From Bactericera cockerelli (lineage: Eukaryota; Arthropoda; Insecta; Hemiptera; Triozidae), in NCBI GenBank assembly GCA_024516035.1, contig CM044955.1, forward strand, positions 11,949,550 to 12,013,549: a DNA stretch of 64,000 bases. The letters run 5' to 3'. Made by a program: the position numbers and the translations under genes. Of the stretch, positions 31,901-41,179 are shown piece by piece. Below the pieces are notes generated by a model. The model saw only the letters and a program-made list of their open reading frames with translations. It was not told the DNA's origin and did no database searches. Position 1 is the first letter of the stretch; the number at the start of each line of letters is the position of its first letter.

Positions 31901-34900
31901 TTTTCTTGGATTAAAAAAATAACAGGGGTCTATTCTGATTATTTTTTTGATATCTTGAACTTTTTGGACCTCGGCCCCAATTTTTTTACTATTTTTTTTT
32001 ATTTTTCATCCTAGATGGGGGTTGTGACAAATCAAATCCAATGATTTTAAGGTGCTGATTATGGTTTTGGCATTCATGTTCTGTGATATGTTACCGTTGA
32101 GTCACCAGTAGCGGAATGCGACTTCTGTTTACGGGATAAGGAAAGTCGTGTGATGTATACACCAGATTTTTTGGTTTTAATGTCGCTTTCAACTGCATGG
32201 TCATAATATATTACGACGGGGGGTTTACTCTCCATTTGCTGGTAACTCACAAACCAGCTACTCAAATCAACCCAGCCTGAGTGGGGCCGAGAATGGCCAA
32301 CACACGAGGCCTTGAATTTCAATGGTCACCTATCCAAGTTCTGGCATAAACTGGACATAGTTTAACTTCAGTGATTGAATGAGAATGGTGTATCGACGCT
32401 GGTTTTTTTTCGTGATTGTTAGAAATAAAAAACATTAATTTACTGTAATAAATGGTTCAAAGTTTCATGATGTTTTTCTGAACTGAAGAATCATTTTTCA
32501 CAATATTCGGAAAGGGTTAAGAAATATTAGGGGTTAGGATTTAGAAGAAAACAACGAGAATTTGTAATTAATTACTTTCGCTCCCTGCTTTGTCGAGAAT
32601 CAAACTCAAATAACCACCGTGCTTCGTTAATAAGTTATTTTGTTCTATGATATTTACTTTTTAAGAGTCTTGATATTTATTTTGTTTCTATGAAATAAAA
32701 AGAAAGAAGTCATATGAATATTAGATTGCTTTTACCGTTATTACTTAAAGTGAAACATTGTTCATTGAATACTGTAAATTTTGACTTTGCATGAAAAATA
32801 ATAGCTCCCCCCTGGGAAAATGGAGCTATAAATACGAGGTTCATCGCACAAGGAAAAACATGAAACATTTCTTTCTTCATCGGCTCCAACCCTTTATTAC
32901 TTTAAAACTAGGCCCTTTCTTGTTGGCCTGTCTCTTCTGCATGTCCTTGGTCAGCATCATGAACAAGCTCTTGGGGATCACATACATACACTCGGACTCC
33001 CGGCGGGAGCAGGAGGTGTCCTCCTCCTCGCTATCCGACACTTCGCACAGCACCGCATCCTCTGCGTCACTCGTGTCCTCGTTGCAGCACAGGGCCAGGT
33101 TCAGCTTAGAGAGGCATGGCTTGCTCTTGGTGGTGAGTTGTGTTGCACTCTGGGCCCGCGCCTTGCAGCAGTACTCCTGCTCAGACTCGCTGTCGCTCGA
33201 GATCTCTTCAAAACAAACGAACGGCTTCTGCGGTTTCTCCAGTGGCTTACACTGGAACACCATCTTCTTCTGGTTCGTCAGGGAGCATTGAGGGCGTCGC
33301 AGGATCGATGCTCGCTGGCTGCAGATGAGAGAGGACGAGCATTTCCTTTTATTCTCGCATTTCGAGGACTTTGCGTTATTGCACCGATCGCTCGCCTCCT
33401 TGATTCGAATGCTGTACTTTTTCACCATGCTGAGTTCCTTACTAGAATTTAGTGCAACGCGGTGTTTATCACAACTTGTGTTACTGCTGAAAGATGTAAT
33501 CTTAGCCAGCGAAACGTGCACGTCGAATACAGCAATTCTTGTAACACTACTAGTAGCGTAGCCAACGTCCAGTGAGTTTAGACTTTGTTGAGTGACCAGC
33601 CAAGTTTCAACCCTCGTGGTACTTGCTATTCCCAGCTTCACTCAGGCTGGGTGGGGTTGTTACCTTTACCAACCCAACCTCCCTAGTGAGTTTCCAACAA
33701 AGGGAGAGAAAAAAACCCGAATCAAATAAACTTGGATTTCAAAGAGATGTCAGAGCTTCATCTTTCTCTTAGATCCATTACAAAAAAAGCAAGTTTCAGC
33801 AAAGGCAATGAACATTGTTATACACAAGGAACATCGAGTGTTTTACAGACTGCATTATTTTGTAGCCATTAAACATATGTGGCAACATGGAATGCAACAT
33901 GCACTAAAGTTAACAAGAGGTAGGTAGTGATGGAGAATAATCTTATTTTTACATGGTAGGTACCTACACTTCAAAAGTGGCACGTCCTTGTGCATTAAAA
34001 GACAGATATACAAAATATGCCTAAAGCTTGCCTAGGTTTTTACGTATATCTTTAGTTAGACATTACTAGATGAGCAATGTAACTACATAGTATATATTAT
34101 GTATATTATTATACCTGTTGCTCACTGTGCCTACATACATAGAAAAAATTTGGTGACTCAATGGTAACATAATATAACAGAAAATTAATACCAAATTCAT
34201 AATCAGAGCGTCAAAATCATTGGATTTGATATGTCACAACCCCCATTAGGATGAATAATTAAAAAAAGTTAATCAAAGCGGGTCCCCCCAAAATAGTTCA
34301 AGATATAAAAAATATGATAAGAATAGACCCCTATTATTTTTGATTATAAGAAAAATTTGTTCAAATATAATTTTCGTATCTTTTGTCGTTTAGCCAGAAC
34401 CACCAAACGCCGCCAGGTAGCGGCCGGAAGGCCGCCAATGGCGGCTTGGATTTCATCGAAGAGTTTCGTGTTCGTCCTCTCCAAAAATGAGACCTACATA
34501 CCAAATTTCAAGTCTCTAGCTCTTACCGTTCATGAATAACTTGTTACAGACACACACACATACGGACCAATGGTCGAAAACAACTTTTTTGGTATCCAAA
34601 ACTGACTATCGAATTTTTTTTGGGTGATTCCTTTACTTTCTTTCTATAAGATAAGGAAAGTAAAAACAAAATGTAAGAAAAATATTGGATAATCCATCAA
34701 GAAGACACTTGGGACTTTTATTCAAGTAAGTGAAAGATTATCATAACTCTACTACCTACATCTAGTCTAGCAGTAAACGAATTTAGGATGACAGAGTATG
34801 ACAATATCTACATAATATTATAAAGTGAGAAGGTAAATGATAAAAGACAATTCCGGTAATTGCCTGTGAAATACATAAAAAATATTATGTGTATGTAAAT

Positions 34901-36934
34901 AATTATCAGTATAAATACATTATTTTTCAAGATGAACTTTAATTTTCTTCTGGTGATAGATCATCTCGTAATAAAAAAAGAAGATACCAACCTATTATGA
35001 ATGAAACCTACTGGGTATAGCATAATCTGTGAGAAAATAAACAAGGCGACCCCAAAGTAATGACACTGTGGAAAACCCTTGGCATAAAAGACTAATTCTC
35101 TAAAATCAACCCAACATGGTTACTTCCTATTTACTATTTATTTGAGCCTCTTCTTTGTGCATTTTTGAGGAAATTTCGACCAGAAAACTGTTGGGTGCAT
35201 GTCTTCTGGCACACCTTTTATTCCTTCCCATTTTCACACAGGTGCCTTTTGGTGTCCCTACATGTGCAATAAGGATTTTTATTTGACCTAAACTAAACGT
35301 GAGTTGTGGGCGAAAACTTTAGCGGTGACAAGGTGTTTTTAGATACAATAAAAAGATGAGTGTTTCACAACCTATTTTGTTTGGATGCCGTGAAACAGCA
35401 GCTATTTTAGACGCTTGTGGACTGTTTTGTAGCTTGCCTAGCCCGTAAGAGGTATGCGTCTTCTTTGGTGAGAAGTGGCACAATCACACAATACTTCGCT
35501 TAGGTGCTGGGTCAACACGAGTGTATACAAGGTGAACCAATTGAACCATTTTAATCGATTTAGTCAAACATCTCCGAAATTACTGACGATAGAAAAAAAT
35601 CTGTTCTGGGAACATTTTCATATCTCCAAGGGGGACACATAAAGAAGTTACTCAAATGGTCCCTTCAAAGTTAGTTAGTCAACTTTAAAATTTTTAAATA
35701 GAACCCCCAATTTTTATGATATGTTTGAAATTATGATATTTTGTAAAATTTTCGGTTTAAACAAACCCTCACTTTTAGTTTTGTTACACCCATTTGGAAG
35801 TGAAATATTTTTCCATCTTAGACTATGATGTTTAAACTCAAAATTGTACGTAGATTGTAAAAATATTGTAAAAATAGGGGGTTCCATTTGAAATTACAAA
35901 GTTGATCTTGTAATTGAAATGACAAAGTTGATTTAATAACCTTGAAGGGATCAATTGAGAAACTTCTGAAGGTCTCCATTATGTTTCCTTTTGTCAGCTA
36001 TCTTAAGTAGTTTCGGAGATATTTGACTCGATCGATTTAAACGGTTTACTCTGTATACCGAAAGGCATCCCTTACCAACAGCGGTAACCAAATTATGTAT
36101 ACAGTTTTTTGTCAGCTCTGAAGTGTGAACCCAGGATCTTCTGCATGGTAAGCGAGTACAATCTTACAACTGAGCTAATTGAGATAGTGCAATTGGGCTT
36201 CTGGGCTCGGCATCGTCTAGAACAGCGGTCGGCAACCTGGGGTCCGCGAAGCCATTTCAGGATTTAAAAAAAGAAAGAAGAAAAATAGCTCATGAACTCG
36301 AATCATAAATAGTCCGAAGTACCCTACTTCCCCCTCACTCTCTATGTCTAGCATCCGCATGCAAAAATGCTCTCCAAGTCGGCGTATCAAGTTTGCCCCC
36401 CCCCCCCTACGCTTTTGTAATGTGGGGGTCCCTTAAAAATTTTCGAGATAAGCTAGGGGTCCGCGTAGTTCAAAAGGTTGCCGACCGCTGGTCTAGAAAA
36501 CACTGATTAATGTATTCACTGAATGATCTCTAAAACGGGAACACCTCCAAAGCTGAAATATTGAACGAAGGACCCCCAAAAAAAAATAGTTATCATATAT
36601 GTGTTAATCACTATCGTGATATCACAACTACTCAAACTCGCTTTACTAAATCTACGCTGAAACCAGGACTTGAACCACCGACCTCCAGGTTACAAGTCCG
36701 CTGCCTTATCGATCAAGCTACTGAGGTCGGTTCTTTTTTTTAAAAAAATATACATATGAATTGGACTGACAATTATCGGCTGGATTTCATGTTTCCTTTT
36801 CATTGTGATATCACCTCTGTCTAAACATGTAAGGTAAGATAATTAATTCATGACATACCTGAAGCGTAAGGACTATCAGCGGCAACCAAACCGAAAAAGC
36901 AAACAATTAAAATAGAAAACATGATCGTCTTCAT
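22753..36934 (-). CDS. Unrecognised secreted protein, possibly a peptide precursor; four exons (gene-level entry)
   Basis: Four - strand exons (36934-36859, 29671-29522, 27943-27842, 22946-22753) join with consistent phase-1 junctions into 173 codons plus stop. Residues 1-19 are a clear signal peptide: a Lys at position 3, a hydrophobic core IMFSILIVCFFGLV, and Ala-Ala before Asp-Ser. The rest has no membrane segment. Dibasic pairs occur in PPTRRSLDD, DQKKEN and NLRRSNLYD, so processing by prohormone convertases is possible. The only mature-region Cys is near the C-terminus, so a disulfide fold is unlikely. I do not recognise a neuropeptide signature and cannot name a family. The gene is antisense to RNF123 and CFAP44. 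Confidence is high that it is a gene and low on its role. Further exons in the 7 kb first intron cannot be excluded. Confidence 0.75.
22960..25150. other. AT-rich intron 3 interior, no gene seen
   Basis: Apart from a reverse SINE-C fragment at 23,465-23,595, this stretch is unique-looking AT-rich sequence with no convincing exon on either strand. Confidence 0.5.
25157..25372 (-). mobile_element. SINE-B, reverse copy
   Basis: (AAT)n, GCTTAATTTATACTGACCGA, body CATGTCCCGGCTGGGTTCCG and head CTGAGCTATCGGGACAGAC. Confidence 0.85.
25620..26035 (+). mobile_element. SINE-E, 5S rRNA-derived, best copy with type-2 tail
   Basis: The head follows 5S rRNA throughout: GCCAGCGTCGATGGCATG, TTGAATACACCGGTTC, CACCGAAGTTAAGCG and CTTGGATGGGTGACC. 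It closes with CGTGACGCTGGC, which pairs with the 5' end. The shared body (CCCACTCAGGCTGGGTGAGG, GCGAATGGAGGGTAAAACCC), an A-tract and a tail (AACAACCTCAACAATGAGG) like that of the SINE-A at 12,654 follow. Insect 5S genes carry the Pol III box A, intermediate element and box C in this region. Confidence 0.85.
26993..27200 (+). mobile_element. SINE-B, complete copy
   Basis: Full head with paired GTCCCGG/CCAGGAC-type ends, box B GGGTTCGAAACCCAGCC, body and (ATT)n tail. Confidence 0.85.
27385..27535 (-). repeat. Dispersed repeat K, reverse copy
   Basis: GGAAGAGATTGCCATAGGCA ... TAAAGAGTTTCATAATAATA matches the 11,768 copy in reverse. Confidence 0.55.
27842..27943 (-). CDS. Secreted-protein gene, exon 3
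   Basis: The acceptor is ctgtttcag and the donor ttcttgg|gtgagt. The exon is 102 bases, phase 1 to 1, and encodes VLSDMKGFFDTLQNNMDALE and EPRDQKKENTNFL. A 53-bp tandem array begins about 20 bp upstream of the acceptor. Confidence 0.78.
27965..28440. repeat. 53-bp tandem repeat, about nine copies
   Basis: Unit GAGTACCTGACTTCAGTAGC TCAATACATAGGGTAGCGGG (plus TCTTATTAGTGGC), with shorter variants in the middle. Confidence 0.9.
28450..29515. other. Intron 2 interior of the secreted-protein gene, no gene seen
   Basis: AT-rich, with a SINE-C body scrap at about 29,085-29,165 (GACTCTGAGGGTTAGGTGG). Confidence 0.45.
29522..29671 (-). CDS. Secreted-protein gene, exon 2
   Basis: The acceptor is cttcttacag and the donor ggcctcg|gtaaga. 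The exon is 150 bases, phase 1 to 1, and encodes AILDNSEDSSVWKSSNGLVL, LRPPTRRSLDDLGPYHSSKD and AEDMKWLGL. Reading through the donor would give Gly-Lys-Arg, an amidation-site look-alike. Splicing removes it. Confidence 0.78.
29675..31365. other. Start of intron 1 (secreted-protein gene), no gene seen
   Basis: Contains a repeat K fragment (29,800-29,880) and a CAGCTGTAGCCAAGCTGGCT repeat near 30,320, also found inverted near 42,650 and 15,570. The rest is AT-rich. Confidence 0.45.
31368..31592 (-). pseudogene. Retroelement ORF C-terminal fragment, same family as 9,703-10,181
   Basis: WLDHLGKKLIGITGDSRSNH, FLYQKIGLAIQRGNASCILG parallels the end of the 9.7 kb fragment (YL..QRISLGVQVGNAASVLG). 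Only the last ~60 residues of the domain are present. Confidence 0.5.
31900..32130 (+). repeat. Inverted-repeat arm 1 around the Cys-rich ORF
   Basis: AACAGGGGTCTATTCTGATT ... GGGTTGTGACAAATCAAATCCAATGATTTT (quoted in parts). A diverged inverted copy lies at 34,130-34,340. Confidence 0.65.
32172..32402 (-). mobile_element. SINE-E (5S-derived), reverse copy
   Basis: Reverse shared body (CTCACAAACCAGCTACTC, CAGCCTGAGTGGGGCCG), then GGTCACCTATCCAAGTTCTG, CACTGAA-like region and GTATCGACGCTGG. Confidence 0.7.
32877..33428 (-). CDS. Unrecognised Cys/Ser-rich acidic-basic protein nested in intron 1 of the secreted-protein gene
   Basis: From the Met at 33,428 the frame gives 183 codons. The frame is open to 33,641, but that extension crosses antisense SINE-E sequence, and a good acceptor (tacatctttcag) at 33,488 suggests a spliced start instead. 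A basic Cys-rich N-terminal half (RIKEASDRCNNAKSSKCENK) is followed by acidic Ser clusters (EEISSDSESEQEYCC; NEDTSDAEDAVLCEVSDSEE) that look like CK2 targets. The C-terminus is basic (KRQANKKGPSFKVIKGWSR). There is no signal peptide, membrane segment or known zinc-finger spacing. Base composition is much more GC-rich than its flanks, which favours real coding. Function is unknown. Confidence 0.55.
   Translation of the reverse strand: MVKKYSIRIKEASDRCNNAKSSKCENKRKCSSSLICSQRASILRRPQCSLTNQKKMVFQCKPLEKPQKPFVCFEEISSDSESEQEYCCKARAQSATQLTTKSKPCLSKLNLALCCNEDTSDAEDAVLCEVSDSEEEDTSCSRRESECMYVIPKSLFMMLTKDMQKRQANKKGPSFKVIKGWSR
33553..33723 (+). mobile_element. SINE-E (5S-derived), truncated copy
   Basis: GTCCAGTGAGTTTAGACTTT and GAGTGACC are followed by the body TCACTCAGGCTGGGTGGGGT. 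The 5' third is missing. Confidence 0.55.
34130..34340 (-). repeat. Inverted-repeat arm 2 around the Cys-rich ORF
   Basis: Reverse counterpart of 31,900-32,130 (AAATCATTGGATTTGATA ... ATAGACCCCTATTATTTTTG). Diverged repeat sequence continues to about 34,660. Confidence 0.65.
34660..35330. other. Intron interior, no gene seen
   Basis: AT-rich. No convincing exon or named repeat. Confidence 0.4.
35335..36190 (-). mobile_element. SINE-D split by a MITE
   Basis: The 3' part (35,335-35,527; GCTGGGTCAACACGAGTG in + reading) and the head part (36,054-36,190; AACCCAGGATCTTCTGCATG) are separated by the insertion at 35,528-36,053. Confidence 0.7.
35528..36053. mobile_element. Mariner-type MITE inserted in SINE-D
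   Basis: Imperfect terminal inverted repeats of about 60 bp (left CAAGGTGAACCAATTGAACC, right reverse CAGAGTAAACCGTTTAAATC, both reaching ATCTCCGAAA), flanked by TATA on both sides. Confidence 0.75.
36223..36490. mobile_element. hAT-type MITE with 8-bp target duplication
   Basis: Termini CAGCGGTCGGCAACCTGGGG and reverse CAGCGGTCGGCAACCTTTTG. The exact 8-bp duplication GTCTAGAA lies at 36,215-36,222 and 36,491-36,498. Confidence 0.9.
36588..36732 (-). mobile_element. SINE-F (tRNA-like), reverse copy
   Basis: Reverse tRNA-like head CTCAGTAGCTTGATCGATAA, box B-like GTGGTTCAAGTCC and body GATATCACAACTACTCAAAC. Confidence 0.75.
36859..36934 (-). CDS. Secreted-protein gene, exon 1 (signal peptide)
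   Basis: ATG at 36,934 and donor gcttcag|gtatgt. The exon encodes MKTIMFSILIVCFFGLVAAD and SPYAS, ending in phase 1. The signal-peptide character and matching phase are the main support. Confidence 0.8.
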
Positions 36935-37274
36935 TGAATCACAAAATTCTAATTTCGATACTTAAAACGGTGACGAGCGTCAAATATTTCGTCAAATTTC
37001 AACGAAGAAAAAAACGTCCTATTTTTTTAAACAGCTCTGACTTAGCATGTGTTAACTTTCCATTGAGCAGAGGAACTTTGGAGGCTGAGTTTTTATGTAA
37101 CTTTTGCACTCCTGCACCTCCCCTCATACTTTCCTGTTTCAGAGGCGCCAGATCATGCGTCTGCTGAACTTTGGATATATTTCTACTCAACTATTTCTGC
37201 TCGCTATAAAAAACGAGGAAGAAATCCTGATCGATTTGAATTATCTATTTTAATTTACATTAGAATACGTCTTC

Positions 37275-37490
37275 ATGGTAGTCAAGTGGTCAACGCGCTA
37301 GTCTGATAATCCAGGTAGCGTAGGGATCCGTTGGTTCGAATCCCACCCAGTGCATGAATTTTTCCTCATTAATTTGAGTTTGTGACCACATAATAATAAG
37401 ACTCTGAGGTTAGGTGGTAGAAAATGCTTCGAGCATTAAGCTCGCCTAGTGGTTAACTTCCACTATAGATTGTTATTATTATTATTCCTT
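37275..37490 (+). mobile_element. SINE-C, complete copy
   Basis: Head GTCAAGTGGTCAACGCGCTA, box B TTGGTTCGAATCCCACCC, body TTGTGACCACATAATAATAA and (ATT)n tail. The long insert before the T-arm resembles a class II tRNA. Confidence 0.85.
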
Positions 37491-37514
37491 TTAGATTAAA
37501 ACAAACATGTCAGA

Positions 37515-38000
37515 AGCCAGCCTAGACGTCGATGGTACGTTGGAGACACTCGTTCTCTTTCTGTTACAGAAGTTAAGCAACGTACAGCGAGGTCAGGACT
37601 TGGATGGGAATCCATTCAAATTTGAACCCTCGTTATGCTGACTATTTCCGGCCCCAGTTAGACTGCATGAGGTTTTATTTTAGCAGCTAGTTTGTGAGTT
37701 TCTAGCAAATGGAGGGTAAAACCCCGTCGTGATAAAACCACGTAGTTGAAAGTGACGTTAAAAATCAGAAGCGAATGTTAATGGTAAGTTAAATACACCA
37801 ATTCTTGATCTGTCACTGAAGTTAAGAAACGTCCAGCGATCTTAGGACTTGGATGGGTGGTCATTCAAATCAAACCCCTGCGATGCTGGCTATTCCCGGC
37901 CCCACTCAGTCTGGGTGAGGTTAATGGGAGTAACTTGTTTGAAAGTTTCCAGCGAATGGAGGGTAGAAATTCCTGCCCCGCTAGTGATTGAACCCAGGTC
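37515..38000 (+). mobile_element. Two SINE-E (5S-derived) copies head to tail
   Basis: Copy 1 at about 37,515-37,765 and copy 2 at about 37,768-38,000. Each has the 5S-like AAGTTAAG..CGTCCAGCGA and CTTGGATGGG segments and the shared body. Copy 2 runs into a reverse tRNA-like head near 37,975-38,045. Confidence 0.75.
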
Positions 38001-38843
38001 ACCATGAGTGCAATGCCTAGTGCGCTATCTCACCGGGCACGGTGACTACATAATTAAACTAATTGTACTTAGGTATTTCTCTTGTCAGAGACAGAGTATA
38101 ATATGCATACATTAATACAGAATAATTATAATCTTAGAAGAAATTCCGGCCGGAGATCATCCCCGACGTTGTATAAACACCAACAATATCTGAAGCCTAA
38201 CGCTAAAATATTTGGTCATGTATGGGTCTTAAAATAGCTAAAACAAATTAATTAGTTTTATTAAAAATTAACAATTATATTTTTGTAATTATGACAGCCT
38301 TACAAATTCACTTTAGAAACAAAATGTGATTTGATGTAAACAATTAACATTTTGTAGATATTAAACAATAAATTACCTTTAAAAATGCTGTTAGTTGAAA
38401 CTGTTGTCATAATGGGCCATCCCAGAGATATATGGAACCCCTGTAACAATTCATTTCGAATCACTGTGCTGTGACAACCAGCACTGTTGGAAGGAACCCT
38501 TACAAACATTTTCAATTAAATATGTACATAGTGTCGCGTCTAGGATTTAACTTAATTGCTCATTCAATACTTAACAAACAGGTTATCAAGTACTGAGTGA
38601 GTATTTTAGTAAGATATATCATGTTTGCTAAGAAAAATCTTAATAAACATGATGTATTTTTTAAGATTTACTTATTTATAACAGGGCATGGTTCAACACT
38701 GTATATTTGGTTACCTAAGCATTGGTTATATTTTTTCCCTACTACCGCTGCTCATAACCGCGGTAGAAACCAAATTTCAAACATTTAAAGCAGAAAGAAT
38801 AGGTGTTTTATTTTACATACATTGAACTGAAATATTGATTTGT

Positions 38844-38990
38844 TCCAGTTATCGTATTTGTGTTAATCACTTTCATGATGTCACAACTTCTCAAACTCGC
38901 TTTACTAAATTTACGCTGTAACCGAGACTTGAACCACCGACCTCCAGGTTACAAGTCCGCCGCCTTGTCGATCAAGCTACTGAGGTCGGT
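38844..38990 (-). mobile_element. SINE-F with 14-bp target duplication
   Basis: A reverse tRNA-like element as at 36,588, flanked by exact AAATATTGATTTGT at 38,830-38,843 and 38,991-39,004, a LINE-type insertion signature. Confidence 0.88.
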
Positions 38991-39420
38991 AAATATTGAT
39001 TTGTGTTTCAAATACAGAATATAAAAAAATTGTGAATTCAATGTTGTCATTTAGTTTCGCCCTAAAGCATGACCTAGCAGTAATCCCACTATTTTATCTT
39101 AGCAGTAATCCTAGTTTTGTTTTACATACATTGAACTCAAATATTGATATGTGTTTCAAATACAGAATATATATATTTTTTTCTTCAATGTTGTCATTTA
39201 ATTTCGCCCTAAAGCATGACCTAGCAGTAATCCCACTATTTTATCTTAGCAGTAATCCTAGTTTTGTTTTACATACATTGAACTCAAATATTGATTTGTG
39301 TTTCAAATACAGAATATATAATTTTTTTTTCTTCAATGTTGTCATTTAATTTCGCCCTAAAGGATGACCTAGCAGTAATCCCACTATTTTATCTTAGCAG
39401 TAATCCCACTATTTTATCTC
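38991..39420. repeat. 147-bp tandem repeat, about three copies, at the 3' end of mRpL35
   Basis: Starts recur at 38,991, 39,139 and 39,286 (AAATATTGAT). The internal motif GCATGACCTAGCAGTAATCC is itself partly doubled. It stops 8 bp before the mRpL35 stop codon. Confidence 0.9.
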
Positions 39421-39427
39421 AAACCCT

Positions 39428-39571
39428 TCAAGGACTCGTGTCCACGAGGCTGTGGGCAGACTCTGGCAGAGGTCTGGGCTTGGTTCGCGTGAGATCGAAC
39501 TCCTCCCTGGAGTGGTAGGGCTCATACGGGTCGTCCACGTAGTATCTCTTCCTCTTGAACGTGTTGTTCAC
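39428..39571 (-). CDS. mRpL35: mRpL35 terminal exon
   Basis: Acceptor atgtttaag|gtgaac, 47 codons plus TGA at 39,430-39,428: VNNTFKRKRYYVDDPYEPYH, SREEFDLTRTKPRPLPESAH. Confidence 0.9.
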   Translation of the reverse strand: MNNTFKRKRYYVDDPYEPYHSREEFDLTRTKPRPLPESAHSLVDTSP

Positions 39572-40912
39572 CTTAAACATTAAACAAGAAACACAATATT
39601 TTCTTGTTTAATAATATACACAATCTAGCTATTATCACGTTCGTTACCGAACGGCCATTAGTGGATGTTTTTGTGTTTTTCTTTGGGACCGAAACACACA
39701 TGTGGCCGTTATCAAAATTTTAACGAGGGACCGGACATCCATATATGGGGTTTTTGAGGTAGGTTGTTAGTATTAGAACAGATATAGGATCGATTCTTGT
39801 ACAAATACGATGCCAAATATGCAAAAAAAAATCATTTTGGTACCCAGGATGCAACAGCGACTTTACCGCCTGGTCCCTACGTAAAACTTGAAAAAATTGG
39901 CTTGGTAACGAACGTGTTATTATTATTATTAAACAAGTTGGATCAAGTTTTATTTACAAAATAATGACATAGAATATATACATACATAGATATTAAAATT
40001 AAGAAAACAAAACTTGATCAAGGGCGGTGCTAATGCCAAGGGCATTCTCTTCCTAGTATGTACATCATACTTCCAATGTACATCATAGCTCTATGTACAT
40101 CATTCTTAGAGAACTTCAAAATTAAAGTTCGAGTGTCCTCCTCACGGAACCAAAAAAGAAATTTTTATACCACCAAGGCACAAAACAAATCCTTGGAATC
40201 ATATATCTTTACTCTAGGAAATGTATTGCTCTCACAGGATATTGATTTTTTCAACCCAAGAACATTTAGAAAATGCTTAGATGACTTGAATCAAACCTGA
40301 ATCCTCTTCTAGACTTGTCGTAACAATTTTATTCTTATATTGTATTATTTTATCATAATATCTATATTTTTTAAGATTTTGTACAATAAGGTGTAATTTG
40401 TAATAGTGTACCAACATGTTAATTATACCTTTTCAAATAAATAAATAAAATATTCAAATATTCAGTAGTCACTGTGGCAGAGCGAGTTAGCGCGCTAGGC
40501 ATTGCACACATGGTGACCTGGGTTCGATTCCCAGCGGGGGAGGATTTTTTCTGCTCTGTACTTGGATGTTCGGGGTCCACTCATACCTCGTGAGGAAAAA
40601 TGAGTAGCTGCTTTAATGTGAAGCAGCGACCAGTGGCAGTATCTTAGGCAAAAAAATAATACAAGATATTGTAAATTAAAGTGGTAAAGTCCTATGATTC
40701 TGCGCTACCCACTAAAATTATGACATAATAACACAAAGAAAAAGCATTAAATTAAAATATTCAAATAAAATATTGAAATATTCACCATCTTGTCCAGCAG
40801 GTTGCACTGGCTGGCGGTGCACATCACGTGTTGTCGGAGGCGCCGCTTCTGCTTGGCGCTCTTCTTGAACATCTTCTTGTGTCTTCCACACTTGGTGCGG
40901 ATCCACATGCCC
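39428..40912 (-). CDS. mRpL35: Mitochondrial ribosomal protein L35 (bL35m), last two exons (gene-level entry)
   Basis: bL35m is a structural protein of the large mitoribosomal subunit, encoded in the nucleus and imported into the matrix. Two - strand exons (40912-40786 and 39571-39428) join in phase 0. They give GMWIRTKCGRHKKMFKKSAK, QKRRLRQHVMCTASQCNLLD, then KMVNNTFKRKRYYVDDPYEP, matching the family pattern of a GxW(I/V)R start, a basic middle, LLDKM and YVDDPYxxYH. The tail extends about 25 residues past that motif, as in insects. The N-terminal, targeting-peptide part is not confidently found. A candidate exon at 42,199-42,312 does not join in phase. Confidence 0.88.
39636..39916. mobile_element. 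MITE with CACGTTCGTTACC ends and 4-bp TTAT duplication
   Basis: Terminal inverted repeat CACGTTCGTTACC; TTAT at 39,632-39,635 and 39,917-39,920. An inverted second copy is at 43,030-43,319. Confidence 0.85.
40478..40738 (+). mobile_element. SINE-G (tRNA-like)
   Basis: Head GGCAGAGCGAGTTAGCGCGC, box B CTGGGTTCGATTCCCAGC, body GTGAGGAAAAATGAGTAGCT. The 3' part recurs at 54,088-54,255. Confidence 0.75.
40786..40912 (-). CDS. mRpL35: mRpL35 penultimate exon
   Basis: Acceptor ctgtttcag, donor aagatg|gtgaat. One leading base plus 42 codons; ends in LLDKM. Confidence 0.9.
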
Positions 40913-40995
40913 CTGAAACAGTTGTTGTTTTTTAGTAAGTACTTTCTTTAAGAAAATACAATTCGAGGTAACAATATAATACATACATAAATATA

Positions 40996-41177
40996 CAGGG
41001 TGGACCAAAAAAACGTTTACATCCGTTAATGGTAGATTACTGACGACATTTCCAGCCCGGATCTGTAATCTGTTTTTTCGGATTCGCCTTTGTAACTGCA
41101 CAAAGTGATTTTTTGCAACTTTCTGAAAAAGTCCAACTTTGGCTTATTCTTCAGGTCAGTACTTTTTTCCTGTTTAA
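40996..41177. mobile_element. Solo terminal arm of the 451-2886 transposon family
   Basis: CAGGGTGGACCAAAAAAACG onward matches the first ~180 bases of that element's terminal repeat, then stops. Confidence 0.85.
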
Positions 41178-41179
41178 AA

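Noticed and set aside
38300..38515. 71-codon - strand frame near mRpL35
   Set aside because: No splice connection to mRpL35 and no domain; composition like the surrounding non-coding DNA.
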